This document shows positions 1-11,439 of a stretch of 64,000 nucleotides of DNA, one piece after another. The notes under the pieces are model-generated. The model was not told where the DNA came from and ran no database searches. It saw only the letters and a list, made by a program, of their open reading frames with translations. The DNA comes from Lycorma delicatula (taxonomy: Eukaryota; Arthropoda; Insecta; Hemiptera; Fulgoridae): NCBI RefSeq assembly GCF_047948215.1, contig NC_134463.1:58534201-58598200 (forward strand). The letters are read 5' to 3'. Position 1 is the first letter of the stretch, and every line of letters begins with the position of its first letter. The position numbers and the translations under genes are program-made.

Positions 1-790
1 TTCTATCTGCCCAGTTCCTCCTCATTCTTTCTGATATCTCTTTCCTTCGTTCTTCAGAAAGTTTTCTTAAGAAAAAACTTTCTTAACTTTGTGTTTTTCT
101 TGCATTTTGACCCTTCTTGGAACCTTTTAACATTCTCTTTAAATTTTTTTTCTCTAATAATTTCTTTAGTTCTTTTAGGTCTTCTTGAATGGTCAGTGGT
201 GAAAGGTCTTTTGTGAATCATTTGTCTTTAATTTTTTTACTTTTGAAGAAATCAAACATTTTTTTATTCAATTTACTGTTATTCATTCTAAATAAATGGG
301 AGTAAAATTCAATTCATGTATTTTCCTTATCGTGTCTGACAATTTTTCAATTTTAGTATAGAATTTGTTATTTGGAATTAATTTTACCTAATTATTTTGA
401 AATTTAGGATCTAAAACCTTTCTAATAATTTTCCTGTCTAGATTTTCTAGTAGATCGTTGTTACACAGTCTAAGGGTTTCTGCCGTATAGAACGCTTCCA
501 GCTTTATCACAATTTTATAGAGTCAAAATTTTGTGTTTCATGAATATTCTGTTTGTTATATTTGTTTTTGTTAGCTGGAAAGCTAATTCCATTTTATTAG
601 CTTTAACTGTTAATGCTTTCTATCTAAAGAATTCCAACTGATCCATTCTCCGAGATATTTGAAATTATTCAATTTCTTTATTTTTTCAAAATTTATATTA
701 GGGAAATTCAAGCAGTTTACAATTAATCAAAATTTTTGTTTTTTCAAACGCGATTTTTAGTTTTACTTAAGCAGTGTTTTACGAATTCTT
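1..790 (-). pseudogene. Decayed LINE, region C-terminal to the reverse transcriptase
   Basis: The minus strand gives discontinuous coding-like stretches, for example ETLRLCNNDLLENLDRKIIR and KFYTKIEKLSDTIRKIHELN. These follow the layout of the LINE segment after the RT palm, where lines such as 'EMKFLRKILG' and 'DIMRKRRIKFYGHLLRM' occur. Frameshifts and stops are frequent. The segment resembles the related minus-strand LINE remnant at 32790-34700. It runs off the left edge of the window. Assignment is by pattern only; the clade is not determined. Confidence 0.45.
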
Positions 791-1302
791 CAAATATTTA
801 ATAAAGGGTTTATTAACGTTAGTTTTTATAAAAAGTTAGAAATTTTAAGAATTAAGATTTGCGATAAGTTTTCCCCATTTATTTTAGAAATTTATTTAAG
901 TAAAATATTTATCAATGAAAAGATACGATTTTACATTAATTTTTGTACTATTTTTTTTTAAGGTTTTCTCGATCAATAATATTAATAAATAATTATTTTA
1001 TATAGATTTTTACATGATTTTGTAACAAATGTAAAACTTTTATCTAATTAACCAATACTTTTGAGTTAAGGTTAGATATAACTTTATTATAATTATTACT
1101 TTATTTGTAGATATTTTAATTTTAGAACAATATTGATATTTAATTTAGCTACAAGTTTATCACACAGAGTAATAAATCGATCTAATAGAGTTGGATCTCC
1201 TAAAAAATTTAGGGATCATGTTCAAATATTCCTTTTTTAACACTGGTGTCAGTATTTTACCAAAATTTAAATTTCTTTACACAAAATATTACACTTATTA
1301 AA

Positions 1303-1384
1303 ATGATTAATAGAAATCAATTATTAAACTTTATATTGTTAATTAATATTTTTATACTTACAATAAAACCATTATATTGTAATG
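1303..1384 (+). CDS. Possible first coding exon encoding a signal peptide
   Basis: From an ATG at 1303 the frame reads 27 codons with the layout of a secretion signal: a short polar start (MINRNQ), a long hydrophobic core (LLNFILLINIFILTI) and a polar end (KPLYCN). It then meets a good splice donor, G/GTACGTATG. A phase-1 intron just after a signal peptide is common in genes for secreted animal proteins. Against it: the DNA is AT-rich, which makes Leu/Ile/Phe/Asn-rich open frames frequent by chance, there is no clear promoter, and no partner exon is visible downstream. Confidence 0.2.
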
Positions 1385-1989
1385 GTACGTATGATGTTCG
1401 TAGACAAATCTATCAATTTTATTTTTCACTGATTTCACCTTTTCTCTTTTTTTTAAATAAACTTATTGAAAAACACATTACACATAGGAAAATTAGATAA
1501 TAATTATTTTTCGAGTAATATGCACTTATTTATTACACCTCAAAGAATAATATGCTTTTATTCTGATGTGTTTTTGTCTTCACTAACGGTGGAAACCGAC
1601 CATGAATTGTTTGCTTTATTCTACTTGAAGACGTCCTACCGACTGCGCCAGTTAAGTCATACCTTAACAAAGTTTCTTTTTTAAAAAACAAATTTTTATT
1701 TTATTAACATAAAAAATTTTAAAATATAAATATTATTTCTATAATATTATTTTTGATACACCTTCCAAATACAAATTTAATAAATAATTTTATGCGTATA
1801 TGCCAAAGTGTGAATTTGATAGCGAAACTTTACATTAGATGTTCCTTCTAACATAGCGAGTCTAAAACTGAGTAAAAATTATGTAAAAGACAGATGCTTC
1901 AACATATTATTTCCTAGAATTACTGCATTTCCAGGAATACATTCCAGTAATAGTGTTTGCATGAGCTAAATACTATTTTCTAACTTGTT

Positions 1990-1993
<4 letters not shown>

Positions 1994-2051
<58 letters not shown>
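1994..2051. repeat. (TG)n microsatellite
   Basis: About 58 bases of almost uninterrupted TG repeat in AT-rich sequence. Confidence 0.97.
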
Positions 2052-2052
<1 letters not shown>

Positions 2053-2468
2053 GTGTAAAGATAATTACAATTATTTATTTTAAGTAAAACCAAATCTTGA
2101 AAGGATATTATATTGATTATTTATTCTTAAAATATGAGAATAATTAATTTCCAATTAATTTAAATTAATTACGTAAGAGTAAATTATATGATGAAGATAA
2201 ATGCCTTTTCGATCTTTTCATTCCTTCTGGAATAAAAAGTAAAGCAAAGTATCGTAAAGGAATCATGTTCTTAAGTATATGCTTTTAATCCGTATTTCAT
2301 TTCTTCTCTATCGTTCATAGAGTGAGATAGTATATTTTGTTATATGGGTTCAAATAACGAATTGATGATTGATTTTTGGTAATTTTCTTTGAGAAGAAAA
2401 TAATTTTTTTTATCAAATCTTTACTTTTCGTTGAACATATGTATCTTTTTTCTTCTTTTTTTAAAAAT

Positions 2469-2586
2469 CGGGATTACCGTTAGATATTTCTTCAGCGGAT
2501 GAAATGAACGATATTTTTGTAGCGTGTGAAAATGCAATGCCTGACCGGAATTCGAACCCCGGACCTCCGGATGAAAGGACGAGACA
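2469..2586 (-). repeat. tRNA-derived SINE, family I
   Basis: On the minus strand this holds a box-B-like GGTTCGAATTCC type promoter element (plus strand GGAATTCGAACCCCGG), preceded by CATCCGGAGG and followed by the CAGGCATTGCATTTTCACAC body. The family-specific 3' part (TAATACCTAACGGTGGTCCC type) is present in diverged form near 2475. The same family occurs at about 7018, 31375, 32884, 34773, 38215 and 38647. It is truncated at the tRNA 5' end, where it abuts a short (AT)n run. Confidence 0.7.
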
Positions 2587-2834
2587 TATATATATCTACT
2601 TTTCTTTACATAATATCATCAATTTATAATTACTTAAAATACTTTTAAAAAATTGTTGTAAAATCGTAGTTCCGTTGTTTATTTTTAAATCATATTTTGA
2701 GAAGGAGATATTATACTGCGTAAGTTGTTAACTATTTATTTTTTTGAAAAAAATATAAATAAATTTATGTAAGTAATCCCTATTACGGAATCTTTACGCT
2801 GCTACTTAACTGCATAAAGATCCTATCTTAACAG

Positions 2835-3700
2835 TCGTTTTACTCATTGCTGAGCGTCGTGACCCCCACTGACCACGTGCCGCCATCCTGCATGGCTTTC
2901 AGCTCGCCTCAAGGCCTATTGGAGAAGCAAAGGGTAATTCTCTTGACTTGATCTATCTAGAGATCCATCTGCTTTCTGTCTTTCACCATAGCCTGATGCT
3001 CTCAATCTTTCCTTCTAAAATGGTTTTTTGTAGGTTCTCTCCAAAATATTATCTTTTCACAATGTATCCAAAGAACTGAAGAATTTTCGTATTCGGAAGA
3101 AAGTCGTTTTGAGATGTTAAATTTTTCAACAGTTGACGCGTTGGTTTGTTTATCGATCCATGGCATCCGTAGCATTTTACGCAAACACCACATCATAAAA
3201 GCATCAACACGTCATTTATATCTAGCTTTCAGGATACAAATGTCATAGCCATTCAAGAAGACAGAAAAACTAGGGTTTTAACAAAATGGACCTTCGTATT
3301 ACATGTAATTGCTTTATTCTGCCAGATCTTGTTGAGCTTCTTCATTTCAACTCGTCCTAAATTTATTCGTCTTCTTTCGAATATCCCGCCTTATTCGTCT
3401 TCCCGTAGCATCTCTTCTTTCTCTTCGTATCTCTTCTTTCGAATTTCCTGTATCAAAAATGGTCGATCCAAGATAAATGAAACTGTGTACCTCCTCCATT
3501 TCCCCTAATCTACCTGTTAGTTGGACTTGTTCTCCTCTATCAAATTATCATAAGTTTAGACTTGCTAATATTGATGTCTAGTCCATACGCCAGATTTGTG
3601 TCCTCGATTCTTGCTAGTGAGTCAGCAAGTTTATCTTCAGTTTTGGTAAAAAGAGTGGTATCGTCAGAAAATTGCAAATTATTGACTCTAATCTAATTAT
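2835..3700 (-). pseudogene. Decayed non-LTR retrotransposon, RT C-terminal region
   Basis: Reading the minus strand from about 3700 down to 2835 gives, across frames, EMEEVHSFIYLGSTI, then NKIWQNKAITCNTKVHFVKT, then MMWCLRKMLRMPWIDKQTNA and finally a segment like the 'W..IARLA..GHDP' end. This order is that of RTE/CR1-type 'endonuclease-reverse transcriptase' proteins downstream of the catalytic YADD: YLGS..T, then RSVLLYG-type, then MWCLRRMLRISW, then the C-terminal tail. Several stops and frameshifts make it a dead copy. Only the piece at 3002-3196 is open. Confidence 0.65.
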
Positions 3701-3899
3701 TGACACCAGCCTACCAATCAAGGACTTTTCAATGACATGTTCCACTTATATACTGTACGATTGTGAGGAGAGAACACGGCCCTGTCAAACGCCTTTAAAC
3801 ACTCTGAAGAATTCAGATGTGCCCCCGGGTTATCTTTACGTTTGCAGTGTGCTTGCCACATTGCAATGGTGTTTTTTATTAAAATCTTCTTATGTGAAG

Positions 3900-5520
3900 A
3901 TATTATGGAAAAACTAGTCTACTTTTCCAGAGACATTGATGTAAAAAATTGACGAAATATTTTGGAATTATTAGAATAAATCTTTGTAGTGTCACTAACA
4001 CTAAATTAAAATAAGTAAGACGTTAATCTATGTCATACTGGAAGGCTGGTATAAAATTAAAAATTCAACATTATGATAATTTTCTGCGTAAAAGTATTAA
4101 GTCTTAAGTTTATCCATCGGATATGTGTTTTTTAATTTGTAATTTTATACACAAACTTGATTTTTTATATGTGTAACGTTGTTAATCATGAATATTAACA
4201 GATATTTAAATAAAATTATTATTATTCGATAATTATAGTTTAAATATTCATTAATATTATTTCTTTTATGCATATTTAATAATTTATCGCATCGTTGAAA
4301 ACCGTTAAATGTATAAATATATACAGGATAAGTATCTAATTCTTTTATTGTGAGAAGGAACGTTATTACAACAAGAAACCACAATAACACTTATGGTATA
4401 CGACCTACTCGTAGAAGAGTTTAGCGTAAAACATGCCGTGTCCAAAATATCTCAACTGAATAGATGAATATTGTTGTAGGTGGAATGAACGAACGTAATG
4501 GTGAATTTTAACATAAGGGAGGGTCGACAACGAGCTCATCACGATACGGTATATAGAGTCTCGAATAACCAAATCTAACCTTACTATATTATACTATAGT
4601 CTGTGACTATATATATGTTCTCTGTAGTCTTCCTTTACCTTAACTATCTTTATCTAACTTTATTCGCTCGCTCACTCACTCGCTCACGGAAGATTCTTCT
4701 CTTTTTCTGCTGACTATAACAACGGAATTGAGTTATTAATGATCGTAATGCGGCGCCCACAGCTTTTCTTCATCATCGTCTTTCTCACGCCACGCCATGC
4801 CACATTGATGTGAGCGAACATCTTCCCCCACATCATATCACAACATTATTTTTCTCTCACCCATTCTTACTTTCAGTTGTTATACAACTGATCTATACTC
4901 TTTTTTAATTGTTTATTCATTACTTTTATTTTTTTACATTTTATTTTTTGAGAATTTAAAAAAAATACTATAACGATACTGTATTTATTTGCTAATATTA
5001 ATCGTAACAGATTAAATTAAATTGATTCATTTAATTTGAATTTTTAATTAAAATTATCAGAAAGTATATATACTAAAAAAAAATTAGGATAAAAACCGTA
5101 ATAGTTGTTTTTTATTTATTTTTTTTTTGTATTGTTTTTAATATAAATTTTACTAATTTCTTTATAAATACTGATGATGATTATTTAAAATAGAAATGTT
5201 TATTCAGTTCTAACACTTTATGATTTGAAAATGATTCTTATACTTTTCTTATTGTAATTTAATATTATCCTGTGTAAAATTGTAAAATTATATTTTACAT
5301 ATTGACATTGTTTATTAATATTTATTGGCACAGAAATTAAAAAAAATATTTGATTCATTTTTATTTGTAAAAATTTTGAATTATTAAAAAAAAGGTTTAT
5401 TGAATAAATTAAATATTGAAGAATTTAATTCTAGTACGATGAAATTTTAATTGATAATCCTATTAATTAAAAAATCATAGTTTATAATAATTAAGATTAT
5501 TTATAATTTATAAAATAAAA
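3900..5520. other. Repeat-free AT-rich DNA with a GC-richer island at about 4380-4880
   Basis: I found no gene here. The stretch from 4380 to 4880 is richer in G+C than its surroundings and matches none of the repeat families seen elsewhere in the window. A short open frame on the minus strand (4145-4390) starts with a hydrophobic segment but has no other support. The rest is poly-A/poly-T-rich intronic-type sequence. Confidence 0.5.
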
Positions 5521-5524
5521 AGCT

Positions 5525-6056
5525 GACAAAAAATTGATATACTTACCTGGTTAATTATTTTTATATGTTGAAAAAATAATGATAAATGAAAATGGTAAAT
5601 TAAAAAATGATACTTTGATCGACAATTCAATAAATTGCTTAACAAGTATATATATTAAATTTAAAAAAAATTTCGATTTTTGGGGAAGGAGAGAATTAAG
5701 GAGCAATTTTTTTTTAAATGGTAAGATAAACGTGTACGCATGTACTAAGTTATCATAAAGTGGGGTTATGTTTGCAAAATTTTGAGAAATTACCTACTCC
5801 AAACCTTTACTAACGAATTGTTCCATTTACACGAGTCTCTGTGCCAAATTTTATCGAAATCTGTTTATCCAGTCAAAAGTTACTAAGCTTTAAACATGCT
5901 TTAATACACCTATTTATAAACATTAACTTTCACTTTTTTTTGTTTTTGGGATCCCTGGTTAATGAAACGTCGTGAAATAGAAAAAAAAAACACCCAACCC
6001 CATTTTTTGACTGTTTACCATATCATGCAGCTCTAGCTATGATGCCAGGAAAGTAA
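5525..6056 (+). mobile_element. MITE-like element, family E
   Basis: It begins near TACTTACCTGGTTAATTATT and ends with GATGCCAGGAAAGTAAAT, so the termini are inverted (ACTTTCCTGGC type). The body shares recognisable blocks with copies at 22040, 23305 (reverse), 35560 and 52990 (reverse), such as AGTCAAAAGTTACTAAGCTT, CCAAATTTTATCGAAATC and the CCCCATTTTTTGACT block. There is no coding capacity. It is a non-autonomous DNA transposon by structure, and the superfamily is unknown. Confidence 0.6.
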
Positions 6057-6059
6057 ATA

Positions 6060-7015
6060 TGTATTATTTATAATTAATATATTTAATAAGTGAAATCCCA
6101 AGATTAGAGATTAAGTACTTAAAGCTGAACCAAAAGTACATTAAAAAAAATGTTTAAGTTTTCTAATAATTTCTCTAAACACATAGTTAAGTACAAAAAT
6201 TGATTTTGTTTTTCTTTAATTTTTTCCTCCTTGAGACTGTATCGTAATATTAAAATTCCATCTTCATTATTCTGTTCACAGCTGTCTTTTAGTCGCTGTT
6301 ATCTTTCGACGCAATTAAGATCAGCCTTTAACTTCTTTATTCGTTTTAATATATCTTATCATTTAATGTTATTTTAATTAAGTTCTGCTTTCTTATCATA
6401 TACCCTATCCAATTCATCTTTTTTTAGCTATGTATTATAATTCATCAACTGTCTATCCTAATTTATTCGTTACAGCATGTATATTTAATTTTACATTAAA
6501 TTTATTCCTTATTTCCAAGGCATGTACAACTTCTTTGTTTGTCTTCATTAGAATGCAAATTTCAAATTACAATTCAATAAATGTATCAAGCATATTTTTC
6601 TAATTTTTTTTTCATTCTACAAAAATAAATTTTTTTTATTCATTTATAAAGGTTAGCAAAAGAAAACTTTCAAAATCAGAATTATTTTGGTATTTAGGCA
6701 GTAAAATCACAATGAAAAAGAGAATTAAGGTGTCAAAATGTAATACGGAAATTAACATAAGTATGGTGAACTATATTCATAAAAATTTTGAAACTTAAGA
6801 TATCATTAGAAAGAAATACTTTAAAATATTATAAAGTGTAACTGTTAATTATTAATTAAAAATCGTCTCTATGAAAACCAGAAAGTCTTAAATTATGATA
6901 TTACAGGATAATATTGAAAAGGAAGAATAAAAGAAATAAAAACTAAAAGCGATTAAAATTAATAAAAGAAAATATAAAATTTTATACAAAAAAGATCGAA
7001 TTTCGTTTGTCTTAA
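6060..7015. other. AT-rich DNA with a faint LINE-like trace on the plus strand
   Basis: No gene. Around 6680-6760 the plus strand reads SELFWYLGSKITMKKRIKVS, which resembles the 'F.YLGS.IT.D....EI..RI' segment of LINE RTs, but the similarity fades at once. The remainder is low-complexity AT-rich sequence. Confidence 0.35.
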
Positions 7016-7017
7016 GA

Positions 7018-7147
7018 GATCCAGGTTTTCTTTTCCTCCGAGACCACCTTTAGGTATTGTTTCATAGGATGACTGAAAATATATTTTGTAGCTTCTGAAA
7101 ATGTCATGCCTGACCGGGATTCGTATCCAGGATCTCTGGATGAAAAT
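7018..7147 (-). repeat. tRNA-derived SINE, family I
   Basis: The minus strand carries the box-B-like region (plus strand GGGATTCGTATCCAGGATC), the GGCATGACATTTTC body and the family 3' part near 7040-7060. The anticodon-side half is cut off at about 7147. It is diverged relative to the 32884 copy. Confidence 0.65.
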
Positions 7148-7479
7148 TTGTGCTATGAGGTTTAGTTGAGGTTTAGAGATCCAGTTTAACTTAATAATAC
7201 AGGATTTTATGTAAGGGTAAAATTTATAACGAAAATCAACGTTTAATGCGTACTAAGTAAATAATGTTGGATTTTCTGTATTTTGTATTTTACGATAAAC
7301 AAGAAGGATAAAATTGAGGATAAATAATAAGGACAAAAAGTATGGTCTGATTAACCATTTTTTTTTTTTTTTAATTTAAAGTTTTATTTCCTTTCAAGTC
7401 ATCAGTTGTTAGTAGCTTGTTGCTATAGATTTTTATCTTAACACAACCCAAGATAAAAAAATCTAAGGAATTAAACACA

Positions 7480-8370
7480 CCATCTTGGTGTCCAGTTAAC
7501 ATTATCATTTCGTGAAATTATCGAATCACCAAATTTTGACGCAACAACTGAATTGTTTCAGCATCTGTGTAACATTTTGCATCTTCTTGTTGAAACCACA
7601 TCTCATTCTAATCAAAACTATCCAGATTTTCAAACAAAAAATCAGAATCATATCTCGACAGAGTTCACCACTTACTTCAACAGTATCTACTTGCTCATTT
7701 TTGAAAAAAAAAATGACCCGCTGATGCCACCAGCCCATAATCCACACCATCCAAAATTTTTTTCGGATGTCATGGTCCTGTTGAATCATTTGTGGATAAG
7801 AATCATTCCAAGTATAGGAATTTTGCTTCTTTACAAAACCATCAAGCAAAAAATTAACCTCATCTGAAAAGATAATCTTTTTTTATGAAAATTTGGATCC
7901 ACTTCAAACTACTCTAGAATCGAATCAGCAAACCGTCTATGGTCCAGTAAATTTAATTCTTGAGTTAGTTGAATCTTATATGGATTTAGACCAAATCTTG
8001 ACGCAAAATTTGCCATGTTATTGTTGAAGAAAGACCCAATTCTTGTGAACAATGTGAAACCGATAAATTTCGATTTTCGTAAAAACGTGCACTTACAACA
8101 GTAATATTCTCTTGACTCCTTGCATTTTTTTCGTGAATTGGTGTTTCAGTATCAAGTAGAGAAAATTCTCTTCGACGTTTTTCAACCAAACGATGAATTG
8201 TGCGTTTGTTTTTCGATTATGCACTTATAAATATCGCGAAGTGCACGTAGTAAATATAAGTGCACGTAAATATCGCGAAGTGCAATACATAGCTTTGATC
8301 GATTCTACATTTCCATAATAGATTTTTATGATTTGTGAACGCTGTTCAGGCGGGTAGCTTTCCATGATGA
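7480..8370 (-). pseudogene. Decayed mariner/Tc1-type transposase (DUF4817-like)
   Basis: This is a dead cut-and-paste transposase on the minus strand. The N-terminal piece (8189 to 7986) reads KRRREFSLLDTETPIHEKNA and then RSQENITVVSA...LSVSHCSQELGLSSTITWQILRQDL. This is the helix-turn-helix region of the insect transposase group with the 'RSVENI..V......N.SI.RRSQ.LGLS..T.WRILR.DL' pattern. The next piece (7849 to 7526) gives MLDGFVKKQNSYTWNDSYPQ, then WWHQRVIFFFKNEQVDTVEV and SGELCRDMI, matching the catalytic core 'GFVNKQN.R.W......GG.IGPYFF....VNGE.YR.MI'. The C-terminal part continues as KFGDSIISRN then NWTPR. Stops and frameshifts separate the pieces. Confidence 0.8.
8228..8286. repeat. 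Short imperfect tandem duplication
   Basis: The segment AAATATCGCGAAGTGCA occurs twice (about 8236 and 8269), with GTGCACGTA also repeated. It lies inside the decayed transposase and looks like local slippage or duplication after inactivation. Confidence 0.6.
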
Positions 8371-8564
8371 TTTGTCATAAATTATGAAAAAAATGACGCT
8401 TGGAAAATAAAATAAAAACGTCGCCACCCAATCTGTCAATTTTTTGCGCTCAGTTTGAAAGATCCCTTATAACCATTTGGCTTATTGTGCAGCTGCCTAA
8501 TAGAAATAAAATCTCGAAATTACTCCATCGACATCTATCCATACCCCGACAACAGATCATACCA

Positions 8565-8983
8565 ATGAACTATTTCATTAATTAAAATTTTATTTGGCTG
8601 TAACTCTGGAACCAATGAAAATAAGTACCACTTATGGTTATATCGTTGAAAAGCTCTAAAGAAGGGTTTATTAATGCAGTTAAGAAAAAGTTCAAAATCC
8701 AATTTTTTGGGATTTTGGTATTTTTTTGGACACTTTTGGTCCAGCCGATTATAATCAAAAGGGGAGGTTCACAATTAGATGTACAGCAGTCCTAATCAAA
8801 AAAATTTCAACATTCTATGGTTAATTGTTTTTGAGCTATGCGACGTATATACGAGGGTACAGACGTCACACCTAAACAGTCAAAATGGATTCAGGGATGG
8901 TAAAAATGGATATTTCCGTTGAAATCTGAAAACCGAAATTTTTCGCGATCACAATGTTTCCTTTACTTCGTACAAGGAAGTAA
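8565..8983 (+). mobile_element. Family A element, 3' portion
   Basis: It carries the family blocks TGGCTGTAACTCTGGAACCA, GGACACTTTTGGTCCAGCCG and GGATATTTCCGTTGAAATC. It ends in the family terminus TTTACTTCGTACAAGGAAGT at about 8960-8980. The other terminus is missing in this copy. A different repeat (family D) starts directly after it. Confidence 0.7.
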
Positions 8984-8984
8984 A

Positions 8985-9400
8985 AATGAATGTTTGTTTG
9001 TTTGACCCGTATGCTTCCCTATTACCATTCATTCGATTGCAATGAAACTTGGGTGAGTTGTGCGCACACCCGCGAAGGTTTCTGAGTTAGTTTGGACCTG
9101 CTAGTTGGTGCTGGTCGAGATATTTTGAAAAATTGTATTTATGGTCCGATTTGGCTCATATTCAGAATATGTGTTATTTACATGGAAAGAATTACCTCTG
9201 CAAAAAATGGATCCGCTAGAGGGCGCTGGGGTTGAAATATTTGGAAAAATATCATTTATGGTCCGATTTGGCCCATATCAAAATATATATTAGTTACGTA
9301 AAAAGAAAAAAAATTGTAAAAACTACACCCGCTAGATGGTGCCGGTGTCGAGATATTTAACAAAGAAACAAATATACAAACAGACTTTCTTCTTTTATAT
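8985..9400 (+). repeat. Family D repeat with internal tandem units
   Basis: It starts with ATGAATGTTTGTTTGTTTGA and contains three successive units of roughly 95-100 bp. Each has a CGCTAGAKGGYGCYGG-type core followed by GAGATATTT and TGGTCCGATTTGGC. It ends in an (TA)n run. A reverse copy with the same unit order lies at 30790-31262. No protein is encoded. The class is uncertain (3' end of a retroposon or a MITE). Confidence 0.6.
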
Positions 9401-10090
9401 TTATATATATATATGTTCGTATATGTGTTCGCTATAAACTAAAAAACTACAAGTCCGATTTACACGCGTTTTTTTTTCAAAATGGTCCGCGTTGTCCGGA
9501 GAAGGTTTAAAGCTATTGAAATCCTCGATCTGACCAGTAGAAAGAAAGTTATAAATTTTCTTTTGAATGAATCAGGTTTGCAAACGGAAGAGAGGAAAAA
9601 TGTATTATAATTGAGTGTGATGTTATATGTTCATTAATAGACTATTTCTGTATAAAATTTTATTTGGTGTTAAATATTACATTATTCAGTTTCTGTTTTA
9701 GTAACACTTATTTATTTAAAGTTCAGTTGTTGTTGTTAATTTATTTCTAACACTCAGAAGTCTATACGCTCGGCCACTGTTTAATAAATTCAAAGATCAC
9801 TTCTACCACATCTATTACTATATACTATTACTACCTGAAGTGACCAGGGAAATTTTAATGAGATACAATAGGTAATTAATTCAGTCATTAACAGTAGCAG
9901 ACACTCAAGACGCTTAATTGGATGTCTTTTACATTGAACATTGAATGTTTTAAAAACGAATTTAAAAAGGATGAGAAAGAGATAGAAGGATTGAGTTGAC
10001 ATTACACGTTGATCTTGATATATGTTCTTAGATCAAGTATTGTTGATGCAGTTTTATTTTTAAAATAAAAAATTCATTATATAGGATATT
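9400..10090. other. AT-rich DNA without recognisable genes
   Basis: A block at 9430-9600 (AAAACTACAAGTCCGATTTA and following) has the flavour of the other repeats, but no second copy is seen in the window. The rest is plain AT-rich DNA. Confidence 0.4.
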
Positions 10091-10095
10091 TATGT

Positions 10096-10097
<2 letters not shown>

Positions 10098-10158
<61 letters not shown>
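10098..10158. repeat. (CA)n microsatellite
   Basis: About 61 bases of perfect CA repeat. Confidence 0.97.
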
Positions 10159-10160
<2 letters not shown>

Positions 10161-10486
10161 AAATTTATTTATTTAAAAAATGTTAAATAACGTCTCATAA
10201 CATGACAATATTTCATTTTGTAATTCTAATTAATTGGTGTCACCTTGTCACTAATAATTAATTTTTAAGTTAACTGATAAATTATTTTACGAAAGAATAA
10301 AAAATGGATTAGTTTTATTATAAGATCAGATGTTCTTTCCTTTGCTTGACACGGATATACAACCTTCTTTTTTTAATAAATATTGTAAATTTTAACAAAC
10401 AAAATTGTATACATTTGTTTTAACAAATAATAATATTATAATAAATCAAATCTCAACAATACAAGGTAGATTTTTAAGAAATTAAA

Positions 10487-11432
10487 TGTGGACACTACAT
10501 GACTTCCTTGTACGCCTATCAAACATTTAAGTACATTTTTCCTGTACTTCATTTAAACTTATTTCATTGAAAGTGAGATACGATCCTCCAATTCTTTAAT
10601 GAAGTTACAGTTACACAATTGCATTGTGGTGGACAACACAATGCATTACATTTTTTTGTGGTGTGGTGTACGCATCAGCATTTCATATTAGTTTATGTAT
10701 TAATTTTGTTTCGAGTAGCTTAAGTAGTTATGTGGTTTAATCGAGAACGTGTTGGATCCGTAATCATGAACACATCGGTTTGAATCCTATTAAAATATAT
10801 TAAAATAAATAAATATATATGAATCATCATATTCATATATATTTGTTTTAAGTATATTGTTTTTTTAATGATTACTAACCTCTGTAAAAACTTTTGAATT
10901 AAAATGAAAAGTACATTAAATTTTATTTCACTAATAAAGTTTGATTTTTTTTTTAGGTATTGAATTATTATTTAATGTAATTTTTTTTACAATATGAGGT
11001 TAATAATTATTAATAAATCAATATATTTAAATTAAAAAAAAAATTAACGAGAAAAAGGAGATAAAGTCTGATTCGAACCGATATGACTTTCCCGTGTAAG
11101 ATCCAAATATTTCATTAATTAAAATTTGTTTCAAAATCCAAATTTGTTTTCGATTTTGGGCTTTTTCGGACACTTTTGGTTCAGTCAATTGTATTCAAAA
11201 GAATAAGAGTGCAACTAGATGTTACAACAGTCCTAAATCCAAAATTTCAACATGCTACGACTAATCGTTTTTAAGTTATACGAGTTACATACGTACGTAT
11301 ATGTACACACCTCACGCTGAAACTAGTCAAAATGGATTCAGGGATGGTCAAAATGGATATTTCCGTTAAAATCTGAAAACTGAAATTTTTCGCCATCACA
11401 ATACTTCCTTTACTTCGTACTAGGAAGTAAAA
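10487..11432 (+). mobile_element. Family A element, near full length
   Basis: The left terminus is ACATGACTTCCTTGTACGCC (from about 10498). The right terminus is CTTCGTACTAGGAAGT (about 11413-11428). The ends are therefore inverted around the core ACTTCCTTGTA. The middle holds a box-B-like GATTCGAACCGATATG at about 11069, in an AT-rich, partly TA-repeated body. It has no open reading frame of note, which points to a non-autonomous element. Other copies are at 8565, 15424 (reverse), 18347, 26405 (reverse) and 55615. Confidence 0.6.
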
Positions 11433-11439
11433 AAATGTA

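Noticed and set aside
1577..1670. tRNA-like sequence on the minus strand (TGGCGCAGTCGGTAGGACG)
   Set aside because: Box A is good, but there is no convincing box B or cloverleaf. It is at best a fragment of a tRNA-derived SINE.
4145..4390. 81-residue minus-strand frame with hydrophobic start
   Set aside because: AT-rich chance frame with a second hydrophobic stretch, no splice context and no homology that I can name.
10730..10795. tRNA-like stretch with GGTTTGAATCC
   Set aside because: Box B only. No acceptor stem pairing or box A at the right spacing. It lies inside a family A element.
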